Counted from the stretch's first letter, positions 1 through 7,497 are shown. The stretch: 8,929 nucleotides of DNA from Silvanigrellaceae bacterium (GCA_947475135.1 CANJMU010000016.1:1-8929), one strand, 5' to 3'. The notes: generated by a model not told the origin, from the sequence alone. Program-made: numbers and translations.

Positions 1-42
1 TATTTGTTTCAATAATAAAAAAATTCTTGTTTCGTTATTCAT
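1..42 (-). CDS. Possible 5' end of a minus-strand gene running off the left edge
   Basis: An ATG at 40-42 opens a frame of 14 codons (MNNETRIFLLLKQI) that stays open to the window edge. A GGAGG Shine-Dalgarno match lies at 54-58, 11 bases upstream, which is slightly long spacing. The frame starts 27 bases after the stop of the zinc-finger gene on the same strand, so the two could be co-transcribed. With 14 codons no family can be named, and chance cannot be excluded. Confidence 0.35.
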   Translation of the reverse strand, partial: MNNETRIFLLLKQI

Positions 43-69
43 TTCGTTTAGTACCTCCAGATCGGAGAT

Positions 70-489
70 CTACAACAATTTATTTTTGACTTTCAAACAA
101 GTTTCCTGGGAGGACACTCCAGGATCTGTTTGATGAGTAGGATCATCAATCGTTGCAATATCCATTTTAACAACCCATAAAGGGATTTGAGTGTCTTCAG
201 AATTGAGAAAAAGTGTCGCAAGACCATAAGACCCCATTCCAAGAATATACTCGTCTTTTTGTTCTAGCCATTTTCTTTTACCTTCATTTGTGCTGATGCA
301 TCCATTACAAATTTTAGAGTCTAGATGAGATCCAACTTTTCCACAGGGGTTAGGAGAGTTACTGTTGCTACAAAAAAAACCCCCACAGCCTCGACATCTG
401 TGCGATTGGGGACTTCGAGTGCCACAGGTCACACAACGCGCAAAGGCGCCTGCAAAGAATCCGCCTTTGTGAAATCTGTTTTGTGCCAT
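70..489 (-). CDS. Small protein with a FYVE-like eight-cysteine zinc finger
   Basis: This 139-residue protein of unknown function has an N-terminal zinc finger. Eight cysteines (19, 22, 32, 35, 40, 49, 61, 64) form four pairs: CVTC, HRCRGC, C40 with C49, and ICNGC. The stretch SHRCRGCGGFFCS closely follows the FYVE core (R)HHCRxCGxxFC, and KICNGC follows the closing RVCxxC. This order suggests a cross-brace domain binding two Zn ions. The WxxD motif and the full basic RRHHCR patch are missing, so phosphoinositide binding is doubtful. Residues 75-139 match nothing I recognise. No signal peptide is visible, so the protein is probably cytoplasmic. I chose ATG 489 over an in-frame GTG at 531 because AAGGGA lies about 10 bases upstream of the ATG. 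It lies downstream of the typA terminator, so it probably has its own promoter. Confidence 0.8.
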   Translation of the reverse strand: MAQNRFHKGGFFAGAFARCVTCGTRSPQSHRCRGCGGFFCSNSNSPNPCGKVGSHLDSKICNGCISTNEGKRKWLEQKDEYILGMGSYGLATLFLNSEDTQIPLWVVKMDIATIDDPTHQTDPGVSSQETCLKVKNKLL

Positions 490-493
490 AAAG

Positions 494-509
494 TTCAAAT
501 CCCTTTGAA
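494..509 (-). promoter_or_regulatory. Small inverted repeat enclosing the ribosome binding site of the zinc-finger gene
   Basis: TTCAAA and TTTGAA form a perfect 6-bp inverted repeat around a 4-base loop. In the minus-strand transcript the loop reads GGGA, the core of the presumed Shine-Dalgarno sequence, which lies 10 bases before the ATG at 489. The stem is AU-rich and weak, so it may only present or modestly mask the site. Chance is a real possibility. Confidence 0.3.
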
Positions 510-558
510 TAATTGAGAGCACTATCGGCACAAAAAAATATCTATTAAATTTTTTTTG

Positions 559-597
559 AAAAAAAAACCCCTTGCGAAACTAAGGTAACGCAAGGGG
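559..597 (-). terminator. Rho-independent terminator of typA
   Basis: CCCCTTGCG (568-576) and CGCAAGGGG (589-597) form a perfect 9-bp GC-rich stem with a 12-base loop. Read on the minus strand, the stem is followed directly by nine T residues (559-567). It begins 52 bases after the typA stop codon and separates typA from the zinc-finger gene. Confidence 0.9.
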
Positions 598-649
598 TCC
601 GATTTTAAAAATTGACGGAACTTGATGAATAGAACTGTGAATCGTAGAA

Positions 650-2473
650 TTATAGACCCATATTACGACGAACACTTCTTTGATTTGCTGCTAAAGTTCT
701 TTTACGGACACGAATATTTTTTGGCGTAATTTCTACCCAGTCATCATCTTCAATCCAATCGAGCCCAGTTTCCAAACTTATTTTAGTAATTGGAGAAAGC
801 TTTGTAGAATCATCGGAGCCCGCAGCACGCATGTTGGTCAATTTCTTTTCACGAACAACATTGACGTCCAAATTAGAATCCCGATTGTGTTCACCCACAA
901 CCATTCCTTCATAAACTTCTTCACCAGCGGCAACAAAAAGACGACCCCGATCTTCCATCCCAGAAAGAGCATATTCCGTAGTTTTTCCAGGACGATCGGC
1001 AATGAGAGATCCATTCACACGAGTCAAAAAATTACCGCGACTTTCTTCCCACGCTTTAAAGTAACTAGACATCAAGCCTTCGCCTTTTGTGTCTGTTAAA
1101 AAAGTACTGCGATATCCTAAAAGGCCACGAGTTGGAATATTAAATTCAATACGAGTGCGATTATTATTGAAAGCTTCCATGTTTTCCATGCGTCCCTTAC
1201 GCAAAGATAATTTTTCAGTGACAATGCCAACAGAATTTGTAGGGACATCTAGAACCAAATGTTCAACTGGTTCTAGAACAACTCCGTTTTCTATTCTTGT
1301 AATTACCTTTGGGCGAGCAACCATACACTCACCACCCGTGCGACGTAAATTTTCCATCACAATCGCAACTTGAAGTTCACCACGAGCTTTCAGCATGAAA
1401 ACTTCAGGTGATGGTGTATTTTCAACTTTTAAAGACACGTTATTCATGGCTTCTTTGTTAAGAAATTCGGATAATTTATTACTTGTTAAATAGGTTCCAT
1501 CGCGCCCAGCCATTGGGGAAGTATTGACACTCACTTCCACAGAAACCGTCGGAGGATCAACCTCGATACGCGGCAAAGCTTCTTGAATTGTGATATCAGA
1601 AATCGTGTCCCCGATGGTCAAATCTGTGAGTCCCGTTGAGACAATGGCAATATCCCCGGCAGAAACACTGTCCACATCAACCTGTTCCAATCCACGATAA
1701 GAGCGAATTTTAACAACTTTCGCATTTTGTTTTTTTCCGTTTGCACCAAGGAGCACAATGCTTTGATTGGTGGATAAAGTGCCGCGTTCCACACGTCCAA
1801 TAGCTAAACGGCCCAAAAAGTTATTGTAGCTGAGGTTATTGATAAGCATTTGCGTTCCACCTTCCACCTGTGTTGCAGGGGGAGGAACATGAGAAACGAT
1901 GGTTTCATAAAGATCTTTAAGATCTGTTTTTTGTTGATCTTTTTCAAGCGACGCCCAACCATTTCTTCCACTTGCGTAAAGAACAGGGAAATCTAAATGG
2001 TGATCTTCACTGGAAAGCTCTAAGAAAAGATCCTGAACCATGCCTTCAACTTCGTCGACGCGGGCATCAGGACGATCGACTTTATTGATGATTAAAATCA
2101 TTTTAAGATTACGTTTTAAAGCTTTTTGCAAAACAAATCGTGTTTGAGGAAGAGGGCCTTCTGCAGCGTCCACAAGCAGAATTGCACCATCGACCATCAT
2201 CAATGTCCGTTCAACTTCACCACCAAAATCCGCATGTCCGGGAGTGTCCACAATGTTAATTCTGATATCTTTGTAAATCATAGAGGCATTTTTTGCTGCG
2301 ATGGTAATACCACGTTCACGTTCTAAATCCATACTGTCCATAACGCGTTCTGCGATGACTTGGTGGGCAGCAAACGTCCCTGACTGAGATAATAGCTTAT
2401 CAACAAGCGTTGTTTTTCCATGGTCAACGTGCGCGATAATAGCAACGTTACGAATTTTTGAATTAATGGACAT
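650..2473 (-). CDS. typA: Ribosome-associated translational GTPase TypA/BipA
   Basis: TypA/BipA is a translation-factor GTPase that binds the ribosome and supports ribosome assembly and growth under stress such as cold. The 607-residue length is normal for the family. All GTPase motifs are intact: P-loop AHVDHGKT (14-21), switch I RGITI (54-58), DTPGH (76-80), NKVD (130-133) and a G5-like ASGRNG (167-172). The EF-Tu-like domain II follows, then the EF-G-like domains with the family motifs [11 protein letters not shown] and [10 protein letters not shown], and the basic C-terminal domain ending in RRNMGL. ATG 2473 is preceded by AGGAA with 7-base spacing. The gene is 102 bp from the repeat-protein gene on the same strand and ends at the terminator at 559-597. 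No convincing promoter was found in the 102-bp gap; a CATAAT hexamer near 2490 has no matching -35 box. Confidence 0.98.
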   Translation of the reverse strand: MSINSKIRNVAIIAHVDHGKTTLVDKLLSQSGTFAAHQVIAERVMDSMDLERERGITIAAKNASMIYKDIRINIVDTPGHADFGGEVERTLMMVDGAILLVDAAEGPLPQTRFVLQKALKRNLKMILIINKVDRPDARVDEVEGMVQDLFLELSSEDHHLDFPVLYASGRNGWASLEKDQQKTDLKDLYETIVSHVPPPATQVEGGTQMLINNLSYNNFLGRLAIGRVERGTLSTNQSIVLLGANGKKQNAKVVKIRSYRGLEQVDVDSVSAGDIAIVSTGLTDLTIGDTISDITIQEALPRIEVDPPTVSVEVSVNTSPMAGRDGTYLTSNKLSEFLNKEAMNNVSLKVENTPSPEVFMLKARGELQVAIVMENLRRTGGECMVARPKVITRIENGVVLEPVEHLVLDVPTNSVGIVTEKLSLRKGRMENMEAFNNNRTRIEFNIPTRGLLGYRSTFLTDTKGEGLMSSYFKAWEESRGNFLTRVNGSLIADRPGKTTEYALSGMEDRGRLFVAAGEEVYEGMVVGEHNRDSNLDVNVVREKKLTNMRAAGSDDSTKLSPITKISLETGLDWIEDDDWVEITPKNIRVRKRTLAANQRSVRRNMGL

Positions 2474-2575
2474 GAAAGTGTTCCTTTATGAAATTATGAA
2501 CGAAACTCACAAACCCCTTTTGTTACAAAGAAATCCAAAGAAATACAACAAAAAAAAGAGAGGCTGAATTCCCTG

Positions 2576-4095
2576 TTATTTGATTGGTTTTAAAACTCCG
2601 TCAGAATTATTATTATTATTCATCTGCTCTAGGTCATTTTTGATTTTTGTTGCGTTGGATTTTATAAAAAAGGGAATTTCGACTTTTTTAACAGTCTCAT
2701 AGGAAATATGAATTGGAAGAGAGCGACGAATTGAATTGGGATTTATGACATCCCCAAGAACATAAGATAAAATATAATCCCCTTCTGGTAAGTAAACATG
2801 ACGAGGCCTGACGTGCAGCAAATCCATAGATTTTCCGTAAATATTACTTGATTTACTTTCAATACGAATAAATTTCGTTTCATAATTGCTACTTGTATAT
2901 TTAATATCCCAATGAATTTCTAAAGCTCCAATATTCTCATGAAAAACATTTTCTGTAGAGGTCGATAAATTCTTATAAATTCCTTTCATACCTTCTAAAC
3001 TGTACTCGTAAGGTTCTTTGAAAACTAAAAAAGGTAACCCTAAAGGAACATTCATAAGAATAAAGGGAAGACGATTTGTATGAATATTGATTGTTTTTGG
3101 AAATTGACATGATTTCTCTTTTTCACAGGGAGGTGCATGGACCTGCACTCCATAAGTTTTGATCTCTTTCAGCTCATTTTCATGCACTTCAATTTCTTCT
3201 TTTAATTCAGAGTTTTCCATATTTATTGTATATTTACCAGGAAAAACAGAATGCTTTTGATCAATAGAAAATAAAACCTTAGAATTCAAAAAAACACCCA
3301 TAGGAAGTCCACCAAGCCTTAAGCGCTCTGAAAATGGAAATTGAGGTGGAGAAGAAATCAAAATTCCTCCTAAATTGATTTCTAAGAATTTATTTTTCTC
3401 CAAATCGATTTGTTGAGTTGTTCCATTCACTTCAACTTTATATTTTCCAGGGAAAAGCCAAATTGTTGAATTGATAGGTGCGGAAATAATTTCATTGTTT
3501 CCATTTTCTAAAGAATAAATAAAAAATGAAGCATGATCATTTGGAATTTTTGACGTTAAATTGATACTTGAGAAATAAACAGATGTTTCTGATTGACTCA
3601 TCAATTCATTTAAAAAATGAATTGGAAATACTTTCCCAGCAATCACTAAACTATTTTTTCCAGGAAGCATGTCATATGAGGTTTTATTATTATAAAGTAT
3701 TGACTTATTTGTTAATTTATTTTTACATTGACTGGTAATTATATTTTCTACTTCAAAATTATTTTTATTTTCACGTTTCAAATTTAATATTAAAGAATTC
3801 AGGTAAATTGTTTTTATTTCATTTTTGTTCACATGAAACTCATAAGACGAGCATTCGTTAGAAACTAAAAAATCACCTTCAGAAATAGGAATTTTTCCAT
3901 TTGTAAAAATTCTTTTATAAGGCCTCCAGAGAAAAGAATTTTTACTATTCGCGTTCTTAATAGAAAGAATAACTTCTTTTTTATTTTCCCCACGAATAAT
4001 TAAATATTGATCAATTTTATTTTTTGAATTTTGAAAACAACTTTGATAAAATATAAAAGTTAAAAAAAAACAAAAAAATATTTTTTTTTATTCAT
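2576..4095 (-). CDS. Exported repeat protein, probable lipoprotein; frame interrupted near its start
   Basis: The function is unrecognised. The frame is open from codon 4085-4087 to the TAA at 2576-2578. The best start is ATG 4093-4095, with AAAGGA about 5 bases upstream, but it reads only 11 codons (MNKKKYFFVFF) before a stop. Adding one base in the A9, T7 or T9 run restores a 506-residue protein. It would begin MNKKK, with a hydrophobic segment and FYQSC at C20, which resembles a lipobox although Tyr at -3 is unusual. The body is beta-rich with about six modules, each marked by a turn motif: ISEGDF (71-76), LPGKN (144-148), FPGKY (215-219), FPGKY (285-289), KEPYEY (about 360-365) and LPEGDY (436-441). 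An Asn-rich tail follows. A GTG at 3832 would give 418 residues, but it drops the signal peptide and cuts a module in half. The ATG overlaps the end of the OB-fold gene, suggesting translational coupling. Confidence 0.8.
2640..3890 (-). repeat. Diverged tandem protein repeat, about 71 residues per unit
   Basis: Six modules can be aligned by eye around a PGKY/EGDY turn, spaced roughly 73, 71, 70, 75 and 76 residues. The clearest pair is FPGKYKVEVNGTTQQIDLEK near 3440-3454 and FPGKYTINMENSELKEEIEV near 3230-3244. Each is followed by an Asn-x-x-x-Glu-Ile stretch, a Gly-x-x-(I/V) strand and a Pro-Pro pair. The N-terminal copy, EGDFLVSNE..., spans the GTG at 3832. The fold is probably a small beta-sandwich (Ig-like or PEGA-like), which is inference. 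The outermost and fifth units are the most diverged. Confidence 0.6.
4062..4089 (-). repeat. Consecutive homopolymer runs at the 5' end of the repeat-protein gene
   Basis: On the coding strand the first codons contain A9 (4081-4089), T7 (4072-4078) and T9 (4062-4070), separated by only one or two bases. The ATG at 4095 and the downstream coding frame differ by exactly one missing base, and a +1 change in any of the three runs restores a signal peptide. Such runs are prone to replication slippage, transcriptional slippage and sequencing error. Confidence 0.8.
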
Positions 4096-4438
4096 AACAA
4101 TCCTTTATTTTTTTTAAAGAAAAATATTTATGCCGTTCAAATTCTCCTAATTTCCCTTCAATCATCATTTTTTTTCCACGGGATAAACAATTCGAAGATA
4201 GGATGACATTTTCTGTAGTCACTTGAATATACCCGGTTTTATCTTCAATGACAAACCAAAGATTGGAAGGACCAATTTCTTTGACTGTTCCTTCAAGAGA
4301 GATCATTTTTTCAAAATAATTTTCTGGCGTCAGTATTAAAAGTTTAATAGCCGTCGAGTTTTGTTTCTGAATACAAAATTGAGTCAAGAAACATAAAACC
4401 AATTGAACGCATAAAATGAATATTTTCTTACTCCTCAT
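4088..4438 (-). CDS. Short exported OB-fold protein, possible lipoprotein
   Basis: This 116-residue protein starts with a basic MRSKK and a hydrophobic stretch (6-21) ending at Cys22. That indicates export, but LTQFC is a poor lipobox (Phe at -1), so lipidation is uncertain. Residues 43-112 look like an OB-fold of the nucleic-acid-binding or YgiW/CcmE-like type. They run ISLEGTVKEIG, a WFVIEDKTGYIQV hairpin, GKKMMIEGKLGEF and a final YFSLKKI strand. Periplasmic OB-folds of this kind often bind proteins or small ligands; the ligand here is unknown. ATG 4438 has AAAGGA about 6 bases upstream and lies 33 bp after cheW. Its last codons, GAA TAA, overlap the ATG of the repeat-protein gene (8 bases), and both genes share the same main frame, separated by this single TAA. 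Confidence 0.75.
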   Translation of the reverse strand: MRSKKIFILCVQLVLCFLTQFCIQKQNSTAIKLLILTPENYFEKMISLEGTVKEIGPSNLWFVIEDKTGYIQVTTENVILSSNCLSRGKKMMIEGKLGEFERHKYFSLKKIKDCYE

Positions 4439-4471
4439 TTTCTATCCTTTCATTCAAATGAAATCTCAATT

Positions 4472-4951
4472 TTATTTCATTATTTTTTTAACTTCTCTTT
4501 TTTCAGAAAAAAGCTCTGCAACAATTTTTTCCACATCAAAGATACCTCTTATTTTATTTTCAGTACGCGAAAGTCCTGAAATTAATTTATATTCTGGTGG
4601 AAAAAAATTCTGAGGAATGATTTCAATATCGTTCTTTTGAAGCTTTGCAAATTCAATGATATTATCAACAATAATTCCAAATCCACCAAAACTACATTGA
4701 AGTATAATGATTCGTGTTGTCGATTGCTCCGTCCCTTTTGGTAGTTTTAAAAAACGGCGAAGATTTAAAACAGGCATAATTTCTCCGCGTAGGGCAATGA
4801 CACCCTCCACAATAAATTTTGCAAAGGGAACAAAGGTAATAGTTGTCAACATAATAATTTCTCTGACAAAAACCATTGGTAATAAAAATTCTTCTTGATG
4901 CAAAACAAACCCAACATGTTGTGTATTTATTGTTTCTTCTGCTGAAAACAT
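4472..4951 (-). CDS. cheW: CheW-type chemosensory adaptor
   Basis: CheW is a cytoplasmic scaffold that links receptors to the kinase CheA in chemosensory arrays. The 159-residue length is typical. Visible family features are the strand GFVLHQEEFLLPMVFVREI (14-32), the core GVIALRGEIMPVLNLRRFL (50-68) with the conserved Arg55, and GIIVDNIIEFAKL (92-104). ISGLSRTENKIRGIFDVEKI (124-143) is the closing subdomain. The C-terminus is Lys-rich. ATG 4951 is preceded by AAGGAG with 5-base spacing, and that Shine-Dalgarno sequence overlaps the TAA of cheA. The two are therefore almost certainly translated together and the partner is the adjacent kinase. Because no receptor or response regulator is nearby, chemotaxis versus another chemosensory role (pili, development) cannot be decided. 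Confidence 0.95.
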   Translation of the reverse strand: MFSAEETINTQHVGFVLHQEEFLLPMVFVREIIMLTTITFVPFAKFIVEGVIALRGEIMPVLNLRRFLKLPKGTEQSTTRIIILQCSFGGFGIIVDNIIEFAKLQKNDIEIIPQNFFPPEYKLISGLSRTENKIRGIFDVEKIVAELFSEKREVKKIMK

Positions 4952-4960
4952 AGAGGCTCC

Positions 4961-7264
4961 TTACAATATTTTTTCATTTGAATAAGAAACATTGTGTAGA
5001 GAACTCACAGTGAATTCGGACTGTGAAAAATCTTCCATCATTTCCCCAACGTCAAGAACAAGCGCCACACGTCCGTTACCTAAGACACAACCACCAGCAA
5101 TTCCTCTTTGATTTGCAATTAATGTTCCAAGAGATTTGATGACAATTTCTTGTTGTCCTTGTAAATGATCGACAGCAATACAAACTCTTTTTTCCCCTAC
5201 ACCAACAACAACAAAAATAATTCTCTTTTCTAGCGTGAATGCCCTGTTACTTTTTTGGATATTGTGACCATGATACCACAAAAGTTCATTTTTTTGATTT
5301 AAATTAAAAAATTCATCTAGACTTAACAAAGGTAACACCTGATCTCTTAACTTCACAAAATTTGCATTTCCAATTTTTTGAATTTCATCCCGATTAATCC
5401 GAATACTTTCAATTACATTCACCAAAGGAATCGCAAAAATTTCTCCATGGGTTTGTGTCATTAAACTTGGAATAATCGCTAAGGTTAGCGGTAATTTAAT
5501 TGTTGTTGTTGTCCCTTTTCCTAAGGCGCTATCCAGTTCTATAATTCCCTTAAGTTTAACGATGCTTTTTTTCACAACATCCATACCAACACCGCGACCA
5601 GAAATATTTGTTACCTTATCGGCTGTGCTAAACCCAGGTTCAAAAATAAGATTAAAAACTTCTTTGTCATCAAATTGATCACCTTCTTTCATAAACCCAC
5701 GCTCCAAAGCTTTCTTTTTTATCTTATCAACTTGAAGACCTTTTCCATCATCTTGAATTGTAATAACAATCCTATTTCCATCATGACTCGCTTTTAAATA
5801 AATATTTCCTCTGCGAGGTTTTTCAGATTTGACACGATCCTCTGGAAACTCAATTCCATGATCCACGCTATTTCGAATCAGATGAACCAGAGGATCGGCA
5901 ATTTCTTCCACTAAAGTTTTATCTAATTCCGTTTCTCCTCCAGAAATATGAAGATCTATTTCTTTATTGACTTGTCTACATAAATCTCTTACAACACGCG
6001 TAAATTTATAAAATGCATTTCCAATAGGAACCATCCGAATTTTCATAATAATACTTTGAACTTCATTCAAATGACGACCAAAAAGTAACAGATTCTCACT
6101 CATCAAATGCCCAAGCTCTGAATTCTTGCTCGCTCTTAATTTTTCTTCAATTTTTGAAAAACGTGTCCTATCAATTACAAATTCACCAACTAAGTTAACA
6201 AGACTATCCAATCTTTTCAGATCAACCCGAATTGTTTCTCCAATTTCAGTTTCTTCGTGAGTTTTTTTTTCTGTTACCTTAGCAGTATCTGCTAATTTGT
6301 TTAAATTTTCTTTTGAATGAGAAAAAAAACCAAGTCTTAATTTTTCGAGAGCATCATTGATTGGCTGTTCTGATGATTTCTTTTGCTTAATTCCTTCAAA
6401 TATCGATTTGACTTTATCTAATGCAAAAAATAGTCCGTCCATCAACGATGGTGAAATCGTCAGCGTTCCTCTACGAATTTTATCAAATAAATTTTCCATT
6501 TTATGGGTGAGCTTTTCGATAGCACGAAAACCAAACATCCCACTTGTTCCTTTAATTGTATGAACATTTCTAAAAATATTCTCAACCGCTTCTTTGTTTT
6601 TAGGATTATTTTCTAAATCAAGCATATTTTTACTTAATTTTTCCAAAAGATCTCCTGCATTGGACAAAAAATCCATCAACAATTCAGGATCCAACTCAAG
6701 GGCATCGAATTTTGTATTCAGATCTAAATCTAAATTTTTTGAATCAAAATCTTCAAATTTTTCTTCTTCCTCTTCATTTTTAAAAAAAGAACTTGCCGTT
6801 AAATTATTTTGAGTCAATTCTAAAAATTTATGCCCAATTCTTTCTGATTCTAATTTAAGTTCAGCACTCATTTCTTTTGGAAATTTTTTATAAACACTTT
6901 CTAAAAGATGTTGGACATCTTGCAAAAGTTCAAAATTATTTTTATTAATTTTTGCTTTTTCATTTCGAACAAGCTCAATATATTCTTCAATATAATGAAC
7001 CATAGTGACCATTTCGATCAGATGAGCCATCTGAGAAAGGCCTTTTATTGTATGTAAAATTCTAAATAATTCACGACTTTCTTCTAATGTAATTTCTGTA
7101 TTTGAAATAAACTTATTTTGAAATTCTTGACATAAGGTACCAAATTTTTCTATCAATTCTAAAGCTTCTTGAATCAATTCTGCAGAGTGATTTGGTTCAT
7201 TCACAATTTCGTCTGAATTTTCCGAAAAAAAGAAGAGACCAGAAAAAACAATTTGATGGATCAC
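4961..7264 (-). CDS. cheA: CheA-type histidine kinase with two HPt domains
   Basis: This is a cytoplasmic kinase that autophosphorylates an HPt histidine and passes phosphate to response regulators. Numbering from GTG 7264 (767 residues), HPt1 covers about 27-150 with LHTIKG at His71. A Glu/Asp-rich linker (163-183) follows, then HPt2, about 190-315, with VHTIKGTSG at His235. The P3 dimerisation helices span about 346-406. The catalytic domain has N box HLIRNSVDHGIE (461-472), G1 DDGKGL (505-510), F box IFEPGFSTA (540-548) and G2 GRGVGMD (556-562). The CheW-like P5 covers about 593-743. All ATP-binding motifs are intact. Only some 30 residues separate HPt2 from P3, so the usual P2 CheY/CheB-docking domain appears absent. 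The start is not ATG: GAGG at 7271-7274 lies 6 bases before GTG 7264, better than the TTG at 7276, which precedes that GAGG. The hydrophobic N-terminus VIHQIVFSGLFFF is odd, and a GTG at codon 21 is a weaker alternative. Confidence 0.95.
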   Translation of the reverse strand: MIHQIVFSGLFFFSENSDEIVNEPNHSAELIQEALELIEKFGTLCQEFQNKFISNTEITLEESRELFRILHTIKGLSQMAHLIEMVTMVHYIEEYIELVRNEKAKINKNNFELLQDVQHLLESVYKKFPKEMSAELKLESERIGHKFLELTQNNLTASSFFKNEEEEEKFEDFDSKNLDLDLNTKFDALELDPELLMDFLSNAGDLLEKLSKNMLDLENNPKNKEAVENIFRNVHTIKGTSGMFGFRAIEKLTHKMENLFDKIRRGTLTISPSLMDGLFFALDKVKSIFEGIKQKKSSEQPINDALEKLRLGFFSHSKENLNKLADTAKVTEKKTHEETEIGETIRVDLKRLDSLVNLVGEFVIDRTRFSKIEEKLRASKNSELGHLMSENLLLFGRHLNEVQSIIMKIRMVPIGNAFYKFTRVVRDLCRQVNKEIDLHISGGETELDKTLVEEIADPLVHLIRNSVDHGIEFPEDRVKSEKPRRGNIYLKASHDGNRIVITIQDDGKGLQVDKIKKKALERGFMKEGDQFDDKEVFNLIFEPGFSTADKVTNISGRGVGMDVVKKSIVKLKGIIELDSALGKGTTTTIKLPLTLAIIPSLMTQTHGEIFAIPLVNVIESIRINRDEIQKIGNANFVKLRDQVLPLLSLDEFFNLNQKNELLWYHGHNIQKSNRAFTLEKRIIFVVVGVGEKRVCIAVDHLQGQQEIVIKSLGTLIANQRGIAGGCVLGNGRVALVLDVGEMMEDFSQSEFTVSSLHNVSYSNEKIL

Positions 7265-7329
7265 TAAACACCTCAAATTTTATAATTTTAATTTATTTAT
7301 TTTGATAAGATTTTTTATAAAACAAAAAA

Positions 7330-7344
7330 TTAAAATGATTCTCA
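7330..7344. promoter_or_regulatory. Fur-box-like site upstream of cheA
   Basis: On the minus strand the site reads TGAGAATCATTTTAA. It matches 11 of the 14 defined positions of the 7-1-7 Fur core TGATAAT-N-ATTATCA, and it contains the GAGAATCATT block often seen in Fur sites. It lies 66 bp upstream of the cheA start codon. In such AT-rich DNA a near match can arise by chance, so metal regulation is only a possibility. Confidence 0.3.
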
Positions 7345-7399
7345 TATGATTTTATTTTAATTTTTCATTACAAGAATGAAACGATTATTTTTTATTTCT

Positions 7400-7417
7400 C
7401 TGTCACTAAAGTGACAG
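7400..7417. promoter_or_regulatory. Perfect 18-bp palindrome in the divergent spacer, likely operator
   Basis: CTGTCACT and AGTGACAG form perfect 8-bp arms around a central AA. It can be read as TGTCA-N6-TGACA, the half-site geometry used by CRP/FNR-family regulators, though the bound protein cannot be named. It lies between cheA and the small plus-strand gene, about 31 bp upstream of a good -10 box (7448), so it could serve either gene. A terminator reading on the plus strand (T-rich TTATTTTTAT follows) is less likely because no gene ends here. Confidence 0.55.
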
Positions 7418-7447
7418 TTATTTTTATAAGTCTTAATAAAATTAGAA

Positions 7448-7453
7448 TATAAT
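7448..7453 (+). promoter_or_regulatory. -10 box for the small Cys-rich membrane protein gene
   Basis: An exact TATAAT sits 44 bases upstream of the ATG at 7498. The hexamer 17 bases further upstream (TATAAG, 7425-7430) is a poor -35 match. A promoter here would therefore be weak or activator-dependent, which would suit the palindrome at 7400-7417. Confidence 0.5.
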
Positions 7454-7497
7454 CAGCAATGTCGCTTATTTTAATAAAACAAAAAAGGAGATCTGCT

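Noticed and set aside
59..75. Resemblance of the bases around 59-75 to a sequencing-adapter end
   Set aside because: The match is short and interrupted, and the bases continue naturally into the zinc-finger gene's stop codon and a plausible Shine-Dalgarno sequence, so contamination is unlikely.
490..531. GTG 531 as the start of the zinc-finger protein
   Set aside because: It adds 14 residues over the presumed leader and has no Shine-Dalgarno sequence, whereas ATG 489 does.
887..1373. Plus-strand open frames opposite typA
   Set aside because: They are shadows of a highly conserved gene, with no ribosome binding site and no recognisable protein features.
2480..2575. Promoter or terminator between the repeat protein and typA
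   Set aside because: A T8 run on the minus strand lacks a stable preceding hairpin, and the CATAAT near 2490 lacks a -35 partner, so neither is called.
2576..3832. GTG 3832 as the true start of the repeat protein (418 residues)
   Set aside because: The frame is open for 85 more codons upstream, these encode a signal peptide and half a repeat unit, and no good Shine-Dalgarno sequence precedes this GTG. The nearby ATG at 3834 is out of frame and hits a stop at once.
2576..4438. One long fusion gene made by reading through the TAA at 4088-4090
   Set aside because: The two genes do share a frame, but read-through would bury a signal peptide inside the protein. A strong Shine-Dalgarno sequence and ATG at 4095 show that a separate start is intended.
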